The position numbers and the translations under genes were made by a program. From NCBI RefSeq assembly GCF_028767185.1, contig NZ_JARACK010000001.1, positions 1-64,000 of the forward strand: a DNA stretch of 64,000 nucleotides, in the 5' to 3' direction. The stretch comes from Mangrovimonas aestuarii (lineage in GTDB: Bacteria; Bacteroidota; Bacteroidia; Flavobacteriales; Flavobacteriaceae). The notes under the pieces were generated by a model. That model searched no databases and was not told where the DNA came from. It saw nothing but the letters and a program-made list of their open reading frames with translations. Positions 21,869 through 29,632 of the stretch are shown here, piece by piece (position 1 is the stretch's first letter; the number at the start of each line of letters is the position of its first letter).

Positions 21869-22695
21869 TGACCAATAGTGCCGTAAAATTTATTGGAAGT
21901 TGCGTTAATGGCATAAGCTACATTTCACCAAACCTAGCTGCCAATACAGCCTTAAAACTGTTCACTACTCCCAGAAAAGGAAAAATCTCAGCGGAACAAC
22001 AGACCTTTCTTGACACCTCACAACAGCTTCTCCTAAACCATAACGGCCATAACATTATGACTTATCATTGGTCTGGGAATAATAAAACTGTGCTTTTAGC
22101 CCACGGATGGGAAAGCAACTCTGGTCGTTGGCAAATTACAATTGAAGAACTTCGTAAACTCGACTATAATATTATCGCCTTAGATGCTCCTGCACATGGA
22201 CAATCTGGAAGCGACATTTTCAATGCTATCTTATATGCCGATTTTATACACGTTGCTTCACAGCACTTCAGCCCCGAGATAATTATAGGCCACTCCGTTG
22301 GAGGCATGGCTACGGGATATCACTTATTTAAGTATCGACCAAAACTAATCAGCAAGCTTATTCTTCTTGGAGCCCCATCGGAATTTAAGGATGTTTTAAA
22401 ACGTTACACTGATATGTTAGGCTATAATAATCGTGTTATCGATGAGCTCAACAACACTATAGTTAATAGATTTGGCACCTCTCCTGAAAAATTTGCTACT
22501 TCTCACTGCTTAAAGGATTTCCCAATCCCTACTCTAGTTATTCACGATAAGGAGGACGACATCATTCCATATCAAGATGCCCTCCAAATTGCAGACAGCC
22601 ATAATCAATGCCAACTAAATACTACTAAAGGACTGGGACACTCACTAAACACACTCCAAATTATAGAAACGATAAAATCGTTTATAAAAGATTAA
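21868..22695 (+). CDS. Alpha/beta hydrolase
   Basis: 275 residues, starting at the ATG that shares a base with the cupin stop codon; an in-frame upstream ATG inside the cupin gene is rejected. The oxyanion-hole motif HGWESNSGRW starts at about residue 79. The nucleophile Ser143 lies in GHSVGG, Asp230 or Asp231 is the acid (HDKEDDIIP), and His258 is the general base (GLGHS). The N-terminal ~60 residues form a short helical cap found in similar predicted hydrolases. The substrate cannot be predicted. The neighbouring cupin suggests a shared small-molecule pathway, which is only an inference. Confidence 0.88.
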   Translation: MTNSAVKFIGSCVNGISYISPNLAANTALKLFTTPRKGKISAEQQTFLDTSQQLLLNHNGHNIMTYHWSGNNKTVLLAHGWESNSGRWQITIEELRKLDYNIIALDAPAHGQSGSDIFNAILYADFIHVASQHFSPEIIIGHSVGGMATGYHLFKYRPKLISKLILLGAPSEFKDVLKRYTDMLGYNNRVIDELNNTIVNRFGTSPEKFATSHCLKDFPIPTLVIHDKEDDIIPYQDALQIADSHNQCQLNTTKGLGHSLNTLQIIETIKSFIKD

Positions 22696-22702
22696 GGAGT
22701 AG

Positions 22703-22710
22703 TATCTTTG
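22703..22710 (+). promoter_or_regulatory. Promoter -7 element of rluF
   Basis: TATCTTTG matches TAnnTTTG, 29 bases before the rluF ATG and just after the hydrolase stop codon. Confidence 0.55.
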
Positions 22711-22739
22711 TCTCGAATTCAATATTTTATTCATTTAAG

Positions 22740-23510
22740 ATGGAAGAGTCTTTAGTACGCCTAAACAAATACCTTAGCGAAGTAGGATACTGTTCACGCC
22801 GGGAGGCCGATAAACTAATTGATGCTGGAAGAGTTACCGTTAATGGTAAAGTCCCTGAAATGGGCACTAAAATAGGTAAGGATGATGTTGTAGCTGTAGA
22901 CGGAAAGCGTATTACAGACAAAAAGGATGACTTTGTCTATTTAGCACTTAATAAACCAGTAGGTATTGTTTGTACAACCGACACAAGGGTAGAGAAAGAC
23001 AATATTATTGACTTCATGAATTACCCTAAGCGTATTTTCCCTATTGGAAGATTGGACAAACCTAGCGAAGGACTTATCCTTTTAACTGATGACGGAGATA
23101 TCGTAAACAAAATACTTCGCGCCAGCAATAACCACGAAAAGGAATATATCGTAACCGTTGACAAACCTATTTCACAAACCTTTGTAAATCGTATGGCAGG
23201 CGGCGTGCCAATTCTTGATACAGTTACCAAAAAATGTGTTGTAGAAAAATTGAGCACCGACACCTTTCGAATAGTACTAACACAAGGATTGAACCGACAA
23301 ATTCGACGTATGTGTGAATATCTGAACTATGAGGTAACCAAACTTCAAAGGGTTCGCATTATGAACATTCAACTTGATGTACCTGTTGGTGAATATCGTG
23401 AACTGACAAAAGAAGAACTTAAAGAGCTTAAAAAACTCATAAGCAGTTCAACCAAAACATTCAATCCTGAGCGAAGCGGCAGACCTAGACGAAGCAGAAG
23501 GAATTCTTAA
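22740..23510 (+). CDS. rluF: 23S rRNA pseudouridine synthase RluF
   Basis: 256 residues. An N-terminal S4 RNA-binding domain (residues 5-55, RLNKYLSEVGYCSRREADKL) is followed by the RsuA-family catalytic domain with GRLDKPSEGL; Asp106 is the catalytic residue. The AGGVPILDTVTKKC and QGLNRQIRRMCEYLNYEV segments match RluF, the enzyme for positions 2604/2605 of 23S rRNA, better than RluB or RsuA. The C-terminal tail is Arg/Ser-rich. It is monocistronic, with its own -7 box, and converges on folD through a shared terminator. Confidence 0.92.
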   Translation: MEESLVRLNKYLSEVGYCSRREADKLIDAGRVTVNGKVPEMGTKIGKDDVVAVDGKRITDKKDDFVYLALNKPVGIVCTTDTRVEKDNIIDFMNYPKRIFPIGRLDKPSEGLILLTDDGDIVNKILRASNNHEKEYIVTVDKPISQTFVNRMAGGVPILDTVTKKCVVEKLSTDTFRIVLTQGLNRQIRRMCEYLNYEVTKLQRVRIMNIQLDVPVGEYRELTKEELKELKKLISSSTKTFNPERSGRPRRSRRNS

Positions 23511-23532
23511 ACTTAGTTTATTTGAAACTTTC

Positions 23533-23577
23533 AAATAAAAAGCCCGGTAATAAAATTTCTTACCGGGCTTTTTATTT
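23533..23577. terminator. Bidirectional terminator between rluF and folD
   Basis: An 18-bp perfect inverted repeat (AAATAAAAAGCCCGGTAA and its complement) around a 9-base loop. A-rich and T-rich arms allow it to act for both convergent genes. Confidence 0.92.
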
Positions 23578-23601
23578 TATAAACTTCTCACTTACGATTT
23601 A

Positions 23602-24486
23602 TTACTTTCTCATCATGTGACGCTCTCTTGCCAATAATGTGTTTTTAAGCAACATAGCAATAGTCATTGGCCCTACTCCGCCAGGAACTGGAGTAATAAA
23701 ACTCGCTTTCTTGCTTACGTTTTCAAAATCTACATCTCCAGTAATGTAGTACCCTTTTTCTTTTGTATCATCAGACACACGCGTGATTCCCACGTCGATG
23801 ATTACAACATCATCCTTAACCATCTCTGCTTTAAGGAAACCTGGCACACCTAAAGCCGTAATGATAATATCTGCTTGAGATGTGATCTGAGTGATGTTCT
23901 TAGTGTGACTATGCGTTAAGGTTACAGTTGAGTTTCCTGGGAACCCTTTACGGCCCATTAAAATACTCATTGGACGCCCAACAATATGTGAACGACCTAT
24001 AACCACAGTGTGCTTCCCTTGAGTTTCTACACCATAACGTTCCAACAACTCTAAAATTCCAAACGGCGTAGCAGGAATGAACGTAGACATATCCAAGGCC
24101 ATTTTACCAAAGTTGGTTGGGTGGAATCCGTCTACATCCTTATCTGGGTCCACAGCCATCAAAACTTTTTGAGTATCGATTTGCTTAGGCAAAGGCAACT
24201 GAACGATAAACCCATCAATTTCTGGATTTTTGTTCAACTCCTCAATCTTGTCCAGCAACTCTACCTCACTGGTAGTATTCGACATTCTCACCAAAGTAGA
24301 TTCGAAACCAATGCGCTCACAGGCTTTTACCTTACTCCCCACATAAGTTAAACTCGCCCCATCGTTACCAACGATAATAGCCGCCAAATGCGGAACTTTT
24401 TCCCCATTGGCTTTCATCTTTTTTACCTGCTCGGTAATTTCATTCTTGATGTCGTTACTTACCTTTTTTCCGTCTAGTAAAGTCAT
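23602..24486 (-). CDS. folD: Bifunctional methylenetetrahydrofolate dehydrogenase/cyclohydrolase
   Basis: 294 residues. It interconverts 5,10-methylene-, methenyl- and 10-formyl-tetrahydrofolate. The catalytic Tyr48 and Lys52 lie in TYVGSKVKACERIG; PDIDGF-type and QLPLP motifs (IDGFIVQLPLPK) are present, with KDVDGFHP following. The NADP-binding motif is VIGRSHIVGRPM, and the C-terminal signature PVPGGVGPMTIAML is intact. It lies 33 bases downstream of ffh on the same strand with no terminator between, so it is probably transcribed with ffh. Confidence 0.97.
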   Translation of the reverse strand: MTLLDGKKVSNDIKNEITEQVKKMKANGEKVPHLAAIIVGNDGASLTYVGSKVKACERIGFESTLVRMSNTTSEVELLDKIEELNKNPEIDGFIVQLPLPKQIDTQKVLMAVDPDKDVDGFHPTNFGKMALDMSTFIPATPFGILELLERYGVETQGKHTVVIGRSHIVGRPMSILMGRKGFPGNSTVTLTHSHTKNITQITSQADIIITALGVPGFLKAEMVKDDVVIIDVGITRVSDDTKEKGYYITGDVDFENVSKKASFITPVPGGVGPMTIAMLLKNTLLARERHMMRK

Positions 24487-24519
24487 TGTTATTTGTGTAA
24501 AAATTGTTCTTATTCAAGC

Positions 24520-25848
24520 TTATCGCATGTTTTTCATCATTTGCATCATGCGTTTTCCACCGCCACCTTGCATCATTTTCATCATCTTGCTCATCTGGTC
24601 AAACTGCTTTAAAAGCTGGTTTACTTCCTGAACAGAAGTACCAGATCCTTTTGCAATACGTTTTTTTCTGCTGGCGTTAATAGTAGCTGGGGTAGTACGC
24701 TCACCTGGAGTCATAGAGTGAATTATAGCTTCAATATGCTTGAAGGCATCGTCATCAATATCGATATCCTTCATCATTTTACCAGCTCCAGGAATCATTC
24801 CGACAAGGTCTTTCATATTACCCATCTTTTTAATCTGCTGGATTTGGTTTAAGAAATCGTCAAAACCAAACTGGTTCTTGGCAATTTTTTTCTGAAGCTT
24901 TCTAGCCTCTTCTTCATCGTATTGCTCTTGAGCACGTTCTACTAAAGATACAACATCCCCCATCCCCAAAATACGGTCTGCCATACGTGAAGGGTGGAAC
25001 ACATCGATAGCCTCCATTTTCTCACCAGTACCGATAAACTTAATTGGCTTATCTACCACTGATTTAATGGATATAGCAGCACCACCACGAGTATCACCAT
25101 CTAACTTGGTAAGAATAACTCCGTCGAAGTTCAACACATCGTTGAAGGCTTTTGCTGTATTAACCGCATCCTGACCAGTCATAGAGTCCACAACAAATAA
25201 TGTTTCCTGTGGTTGGATAGCTTTGTGGATATTAGAAATCTCGGTCATCATTGCCTCATCTACAGCTAGACGACCTGCGGTATCGATAATAACCACATTA
25301 TGACCGTTGGCTTTTGCATGAGCAATACCTGCTTGTGCAATAGCAACCGGGTCCATATTTCCTTTATCGCTGTATACCTCAACATTAATCTGGTCACCTA
25401 CAACATGTAACTGATCGATCGCTGCCGGACGGTAAACGTCACAGGCTACCAATAAAGGCTTTTTAGTTTTTTTATTCTTAAGGTAGTTTGCCAATTTACC
25501 TGAGAAGGTGGTTTTACCAGACCCCTGTAAACCGGACATCAAAATAATACTCGGATTCCCACTAAGGTTAATTCCTGCGGTTTCACCTCCCATTAATTGG
25601 GTTAACTCATCCTTTACAATCTTAACCATTAATTGCCCTGGCTGTAAGGTTGTCAATACATCCTGACCAAGTGCTTTTTCCTTAACAGTATTGGTAAAAT
25701 TCTTTGCTATTTTAAAGTTAACATCGGCATCTAATAAGGCACGTCTTACTTCCTTTAGGGTTTCCGCCACATTGACTTCAGTAATACTTCCGTGCCCTTT
25801 AAGTACGTGTAAGGCTTTATCTAACTTATCGCTTAAATTATTAAACAT
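24520..25848 (-). CDS. ffh: Signal recognition particle protein Ffh
   Basis: 442 residues. It is the GTPase of the SRP that recognises signal sequences and delivers ribosomes to FtsY. It contains the helical N domain (1-90), the G domain with the P-loop SGLQGSGKTT starting near residue 105, DTAGRL, and TKLDGDTRGGAA, and the Met-rich M domain ending in a very Met-rich tail (MMKMMQGG, then MMQMMKNMR). A -7 box is upstream and folD follows. Confidence 0.97.
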   Translation of the reverse strand: MFNNLSDKLDKALHVLKGHGSITEVNVAETLKEVRRALLDADVNFKIAKNFTNTVKEKALGQDVLTTLQPGQLMVKIVKDELTQLMGGETAGINLSGNPSIILMSGLQGSGKTTFSGKLANYLKNKKTKKPLLVACDVYRPAAIDQLHVVGDQINVEVYSDKGNMDPVAIAQAGIAHAKANGHNVVIIDTAGRLAVDEAMMTEISNIHKAIQPQETLFVVDSMTGQDAVNTAKAFNDVLNFDGVILTKLDGDTRGGAAISIKSVVDKPIKFIGTGEKMEAIDVFHPSRMADRILGMGDVVSLVERAQEQYDEEEARKLQKKIAKNQFGFDDFLNQIQQIKKMGNMKDLVGMIPGAGKMMKDIDIDDDAFKHIEAIIHSMTPGERTTPATINASRKKRIAKGSGTSVQEVNQLLKQFDQMSKMMKMMQGGGGKRMMQMMKNMR

Positions 25849-25874
25849 AGTCTTCCTTGAAATTTTAAGAGTTG

Positions 25875-25882
25875 CAAATTTA
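25875..25882 (-). promoter_or_regulatory. Promoter -7 element of ffh-folD
   Basis: TAAATTTG on the minus strand matches TAnnTTTG, 26 bases before the ffh start. Confidence 0.5.
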
Positions 25883-25928
25883 AGGATTTGATACGTATAA
25901 TTAAAGTATCCTCCTATAAATTGACAAC

Positions 25929-25960
25929 AAAAAAGGGCTGCCCTTCACGGACAACCCCTT
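25929..25960 (-). terminator. Terminator of acidic lipoprotein gene
   Basis: On the minus strand, AAGGGGTTGTCC pairs with GGGCAGCCCTT (one bulged G, two G-U pairs) around GTGAA, followed by a run of T. It lies 30 bases beyond the stop codon. Confidence 0.8.
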
Positions 25961-25990
25961 CATTATTAACCAAAAACTTAAAAATGGATA

Positions 25991-28006
25991 TTAATTACAT
26001 TCGCGTTCCAGCATCATTTGAACATTACTTTGGGTATTAGTGAAAACAAATTGCTCCATTCCACACTCTACAACTAACCATTCGCCAATAAACTGTTGTG
26101 TTGGCCCTGTTAGCTGACTGATGTTTACAATAACACCTCCATTATTACTACCATAAGTAGTCCACACTCCATTTACAGTGGTTCCGTTACCCTCTATTAC
26201 CAACGATTGGTTGTCGTTAAAATAAAAATCGTAGCTGTTAAAATCACCACTTCCGTTAATACTTACCGGTATCCAATGGCACTCCATTAAATAGGAATCT
26301 ACATCAAATTCTGAGCAACTTTCCGTGCTACAGTCTTCAACAAATAAATACAATTCAAAAATTTCAAAATTATTAGATCCTATTTGCTGTACCCTTACAT
26401 ATAGGGTTTGCGGGTTAGACGTATTTGTATAATTGAATTGAGAGGAATTTATAGATTCTCCTCCCATTTCTGCTTCTGAATAGGATAGATAGAATAACAA
26501 CTCAACTTCTTCACCTAATGCTGGACAATTCATGTAAGGCTCTACCAGATTAAAGATCGCTGTGCCATCAAACTCGCCTTCATCGCAAACCGTCAATGTC
26601 ATCTCCTCAAAACACTCAAAAGGGTTTTCTTCCTCACACACTTGCTCGAAGACCAAAGTATCCTCACCATGAACCATTTCAATACTATCATCATCACAAT
26701 CTACAATAGTCCAAACTTCGGAAAGCATATTATACGGCTGCGGCAACTGCAATACCATCATAGCACCTTCATCTGACAAGGTAATATCCCAAGTTCCGGT
26801 AAGCTGTGTATTCCCATTAAGGTCGGTTACGGTAACTAACCCGTCATTATTGAAGTAGAAGTGGTCGGCTACAATATTGTTGAATAGATTTGTATTTGCA
26901 ACCCAGTAACACTCCTGAAGGTTTTCGTTGATTTCCTGAACACTGCAATCCAATTCGTCTTCACACTCTTGCTCCATTACAATCACTGTTCCTTCCGGTG
27001 TAGAATCGTTAATTCGTTGTAACTGTAAGTGATCGTCGTCACATGACAAGACTAACCAGTTCCCTCCTAAATCACCTTGGAAAGCGGTAAGCTCTGTAAG
27101 TGACAAAATAACACCTCCATTATCGCTAACCGAAGTACTCCAATCACCTCCAATAGCTACAGTGGTATCACCATTAACAATCTCCAAAGAACCATTTTCA
27201 TTGAAGTAGAAATCGTAATTGTAGAAAGCCTGATCGTTATTATTATAAGAAACAATATTCCAGTAACATTCTTGCAGGTACATATCCAATGTTTCTTCTG
27301 TACACTCATCATCATCGTCGTCACAATTCTGTTCGGCTGCATTAATAGCTTCTTCCAATTGTTGGTTATTGTTTACCTGAAGGGTTTCGCCATTGGCATA
27401 AATCAATGTAATAGGAAAATTTAAGCTTGCCAAAACAGCGCCTTGGCTATCATCACCTAAATTGTCTAAGAACAAATATAATTGCTGATCACTTTCGATT
27501 ACAGTTGTATCTACATCCTGAAAATCGGTATTGTACATTGAAAAAGTAATGGGGTATTGAAAATCCACACATTCTATCACTTCTGGCTCTTCCATACAAT
27601 CCTCAACAAAATCCTCAAGTTCATCCTCATTGTTAATTGTGATTTGGGTATAATCGTTTAGAACAATGGTTATCGGAAATAAAAAGTCTAAATCATCCTC
27701 ATCGTCATCAAATTCATTGAACAATTGTTCTATTAAAGCCAAATCCTCATAAGTGTTTATGGTGATGGTAATGTCGTTCACCATTACGCTAACCGGTAGA
27801 CTAACCGAAATACAACTGGAGTCATCCAATATATTATCCATAGCACCATTACTAGCGGAAGTGTTTTGCATTAAGCTAGCCAAGGTAGAATTGGCATCGA
27901 TAATTTCTTCTTCTTCAGGCTCATTTACCTGAGTTTCGTCCTCCTGACACGAGAACAGGGCAAAAAAGGTAAACATAAACATGAGTAGGTGTAACTTGAA
28001 TTTCAT
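25991..28006 (-). CDS. Acidic repeat lipoprotein, probable target of adjacent ECF sigma factor
   Basis: 671 residues from the ATG at 28006 (a longer frame to 28051 would run through the shared promoter motif). A lipoprotein signal ends in ALFSC (Cys20). The next residues, QEDE, are acidic and resemble the surface-export signal of flavobacterial lipoproteins. Residues about 60-230 contain four copies of a PIT-type beta unit (LPVSVMVND, FPITIVLND, YPITFSMYN, FPITLIYAN), each followed by an acidic helix. Three lipocalin-like modules follow at about 233-337, 343-447 and 560-671, each opening with an EC(Y/H)W motif and an (D/H)FYFN strand. Cys and Asp/Glu are abundant, so metal or peptide binding is possible. 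The family is not recognised. A motif shared with fecR lies 24 bases upstream. Confidence 0.8.
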   Translation of the reverse strand: MKFKLHLLMFMFTFFALFSCQEDETQVNEPEEEEIIDANSTLASLMQNTSASNGAMDNILDDSSCISVSLPVSVMVNDITITINTYEDLALIEQLFNEFDDDEDDLDFLFPITIVLNDYTQITINNEDELEDFVEDCMEEPEVIECVDFQYPITFSMYNTDFQDVDTTVIESDQQLYLFLDNLGDDSQGAVLASLNFPITLIYANGETLQVNNNQQLEEAINAAEQNCDDDDDECTEETLDMYLQECYWNIVSYNNNDQAFYNYDFYFNENGSLEIVNGDTTVAIGGDWSTSVSDNGGVILSLTELTAFQGDLGGNWLVLSCDDDHLQLQRINDSTPEGTVIVMEQECEDELDCSVQEINENLQECYWVANTNLFNNIVADHFYFNNDGLVTVTDLNGNTQLTGTWDITLSDEGAMMVLQLPQPYNMLSEVWTIVDCDDDSIEMVHGEDTLVFEQVCEEENPFECFEEMTLTVCDEGEFDGTAIFNLVEPYMNCPALGEEVELLFYLSYSEAEMGGESINSSQFNYTNTSNPQTLYVRVQQIGSNNFEIFELYLFVEDCSTESCSEFDVDSYLMECHWIPVSINGSGDFNSYDFYFNDNQSLVIEGNGTTVNGVWTTYGSNNGGVIVNISQLTGPTQQFIGEWLVVECGMEQFVFTNTQSNVQMMLERECN

Positions 28007-28030
28007 ATTATTGATTTTTGTTGGTTTAAC

Positions 28031-28063
28031 AATATAACAGTTCAAAGCCAAAATGTCCTACCC
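28031..28063 (-). promoter_or_regulatory. Shared bipartite motif, copy 1 (candidate ECF promoter of lipoprotein gene)
   Basis: Read on the minus strand: GGGTAGGA (28056-28063), 13 bases, AACTGTTATAT (28032-28042, followed by T at 28031). The same two blocks with the same spacing lie before fecR at 28691-28722. There is no TAnnTTTG box here. It ends 24 bases before the lipoprotein ATG. Confidence 0.7.
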
Positions 28064-28139
28064 CACTTTTTATTTTTTTACACTTTAAATAACTACTCCC
28101 TACAATAGAATGCGCCTGCTCTTATTAAAATTTATTTTT

Positions 28140-28147
28140 TACATTCG
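28140..28147 (+). promoter_or_regulatory. Weak -7 element of ECF sigma gene
   Basis: TACATTCG differs from TAnnTTTG at one fixed position and lies 21 bases before the sigma factor ATG. The shared ECF-like motif is absent here, so the sigma gene is probably transcribed by the housekeeping sigma factor. Confidence 0.35.
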
Positions 28148-28168
28148 TGAAGACCTAACCAACCCTAA

Positions 28169-28684
28169 ATGAATAAAAACCTACATAAGGACATTTGTAA
28201 TGAAACTTTGTTTTCTGCTATATTCAGGAGGCATGCCGAAAGCCTTCATGACTTTCTGTATTATAAATTTGGGGACGGGTTAAACTCAAGAGACAAAGTT
28301 CAGGAAGCCTTTGTTAAACTATGGCAAAACTGTGGTAAGGTCTCCCCAGACAAAGCCAAGAGTTACCTCTATACCACTGCCAACAATCTTATGTTAAATG
28401 AGGTTGCCCATCAAAAAGTAGTCTTAAAACACCAACAACACAAACCCAAAGATTACACCAACGAATCTCCGGAGTTCCAAATGCAGGAACAAGAATACAT
28501 GGCTAGGTTACAACAGGCCTTAGAAAAGCTAACTGAAGCGCAACGCACTGCTTTTTTACTCAATCGTGTAGAAGGAAAATCGTTTAAAGCAATTGCGCTA
28601 CAATTGGATATCTCCTCTAAAGCTGTAGAAAAACGAATTTATGGCGCCTTAAAAAAACTTAGAGAGGATATTAAAGAACTTTAA
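28169..28684 (+). CDS. ECF RNA polymerase sigma factor (FecI-like)
   Basis: 171 residues with only the two ECF regions. Region 2 spans about residues 15-80 (SLHDFLYYKFGDGLNSRDKVQEAFVKLW) and region 4 about 108-165 (LTEAQRTAFLLNRVEGKSFKAIALQL helix-turn-helix, then SSKAVEKRIYGALKKL). Directly downstream lie an anti-sigma factor of the FecR type and an STN-domain TonB receptor, the classical cell-surface signalling arrangement. The gene is 54 bases before fecR, and a candidate promoter recognised by this factor lies in that gap. Confidence 0.93.
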   Translation: MNKNLHKDICNETLFSAIFRRHAESLHDFLYYKFGDGLNSRDKVQEAFVKLWQNCGKVSPDKAKSYLYTTANNLMLNEVAHQKVVLKHQQHKPKDYTNESPEFQMQEQEYMARLQQALEKLTEAQRTAFLLNRVEGKSFKAIALQLDISSKAVEKRIYGALKKLREDIKEL

Positions 28685-28690
28685 TATGAT

Positions 28691-28722
28691 GGGTAGGAAA
28701 AAACAAGGTTTAACTGTTATAT
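28691..28722 (+). promoter_or_regulatory. Shared bipartite motif, copy 2 (candidate ECF promoter of fecR-receptor unit)
   Basis: GGGTAGGA (28691-28698), 13 bases, AACTGTTATAT (28712-28722). It begins 6 bases after the sigma factor stop codon and ends 16 bases before the fecR ATG. It is identical in both blocks and in spacing to the copy before the divergent lipoprotein gene. Confidence 0.7.
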
Positions 28723-28738
28723 AGATAAGCACAGTATT

Positions 28739-29632
28739 ATGGAGCGAGACAAACTGATAAAAAAATGGTTGAACCACGAGCTTAAGCCCGATGAGCTTGA
28801 AGCCTTCAAGCAATTAGAAGACTATCAAGAACTCACAAAATTGGACAATGCACTTCAACAGTTTAGACCTTCAAGTTTCGAAGTCGATGCCGAATTAATC
28901 AAACTTCAGAAAACCATAAAAAAAGGAAAAAGCAAACCAATTTGGAAAAATCCATTGTGGCATATTGCAGCTGTAATTGTTCTTTGCCTTGGGATTTACT
29001 ATTACACAATAACCTTAAACACACATATTTCCACTTTAGCTTCGCAAACAACATCGGTTATTTTACCTGATCAATCGGAAGCGCAGTTGAATGCAGGAAG
29101 TTCAATCACATACAACAAAAGTAACTGGGGTGATAAAAGAGAAGTTCAATTAAATGGCGAAGCTTATTTTAAAGTAGCCAAGGGAGTAAGGTTTCAAGTT
29201 AAAACTGAATTAGGAACCATAACTGTTTTGGGTACCCAATTTAATGTAAAGCAGCGAAAGGATTATTTTGAGGTGATCTGTTATGAAGGATCGGTGGAGG
29301 TTCAATCAACAGTTAGAAAAACAATTTTAAAACCTGGCGACCAAGTGTTGGTTATAAACGGAAAACCAATCCACAGAGAAAAAGAGATTGCTAAAAACCC
29401 AGCTTGGGTAGAAGGTTCCAGCCAGTTTATTAGTATCCCTTTGTATGAAGTTCTTAACGAATTGGAGCGACAGTACAATATTTCGATACAGATGAAACAA
29501 TTGGACACAAGCCGAATGTTTACGGGGCGTTTTACCCATACCGATTTAGACTTGGCGCTCAAATCAATCTGCACCCCAATGCAATTAACCTATTCACAAT
29601 CCCAAAACTCGGTTACCATAACAGGTGAATAA
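28739..29632 (+). CDS. FecR-type anti-sigma factor
   Basis: 297 residues. A cytoplasmic N-terminal part (1-70) that would bind the sigma factor is followed by one membrane segment (about 72-93, WHIAAVIVLCLGIYYYTITL). Then comes a periplasmic FecR domain (about 105-195, with LNGEAYFKVAKG and VLGTQFNV) and a C-terminal STN-like domain (about 225-297, YEVLNELERQYNIS), the form usual in Bacteroidota. It should relay a signal from the receptor encoded next to the ECF factor encoded before. The stop codon overlaps the receptor start by 8 bases. Confidence 0.93.
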   Translation: MERDKLIKKWLNHELKPDELEAFKQLEDYQELTKLDNALQQFRPSSFEVDAELIKLQKTIKKGKSKPIWKNPLWHIAAVIVLCLGIYYYTITLNTHISTLASQTTSVILPDQSEAQLNAGSSITYNKSNWGDKREVQLNGEAYFKVAKGVRFQVKTELGTITVLGTQFNVKQRKDYFEVICYEGSVEVQSTVRKTILKPGDQVLVINGKPIHREKEIAKNPAWVEGSSQFISIPLYEVLNELERQYNISIQMKQLDTSRMFTGRFTHTDLDLALKSICTPMQLTYSQSQNSVTITGE

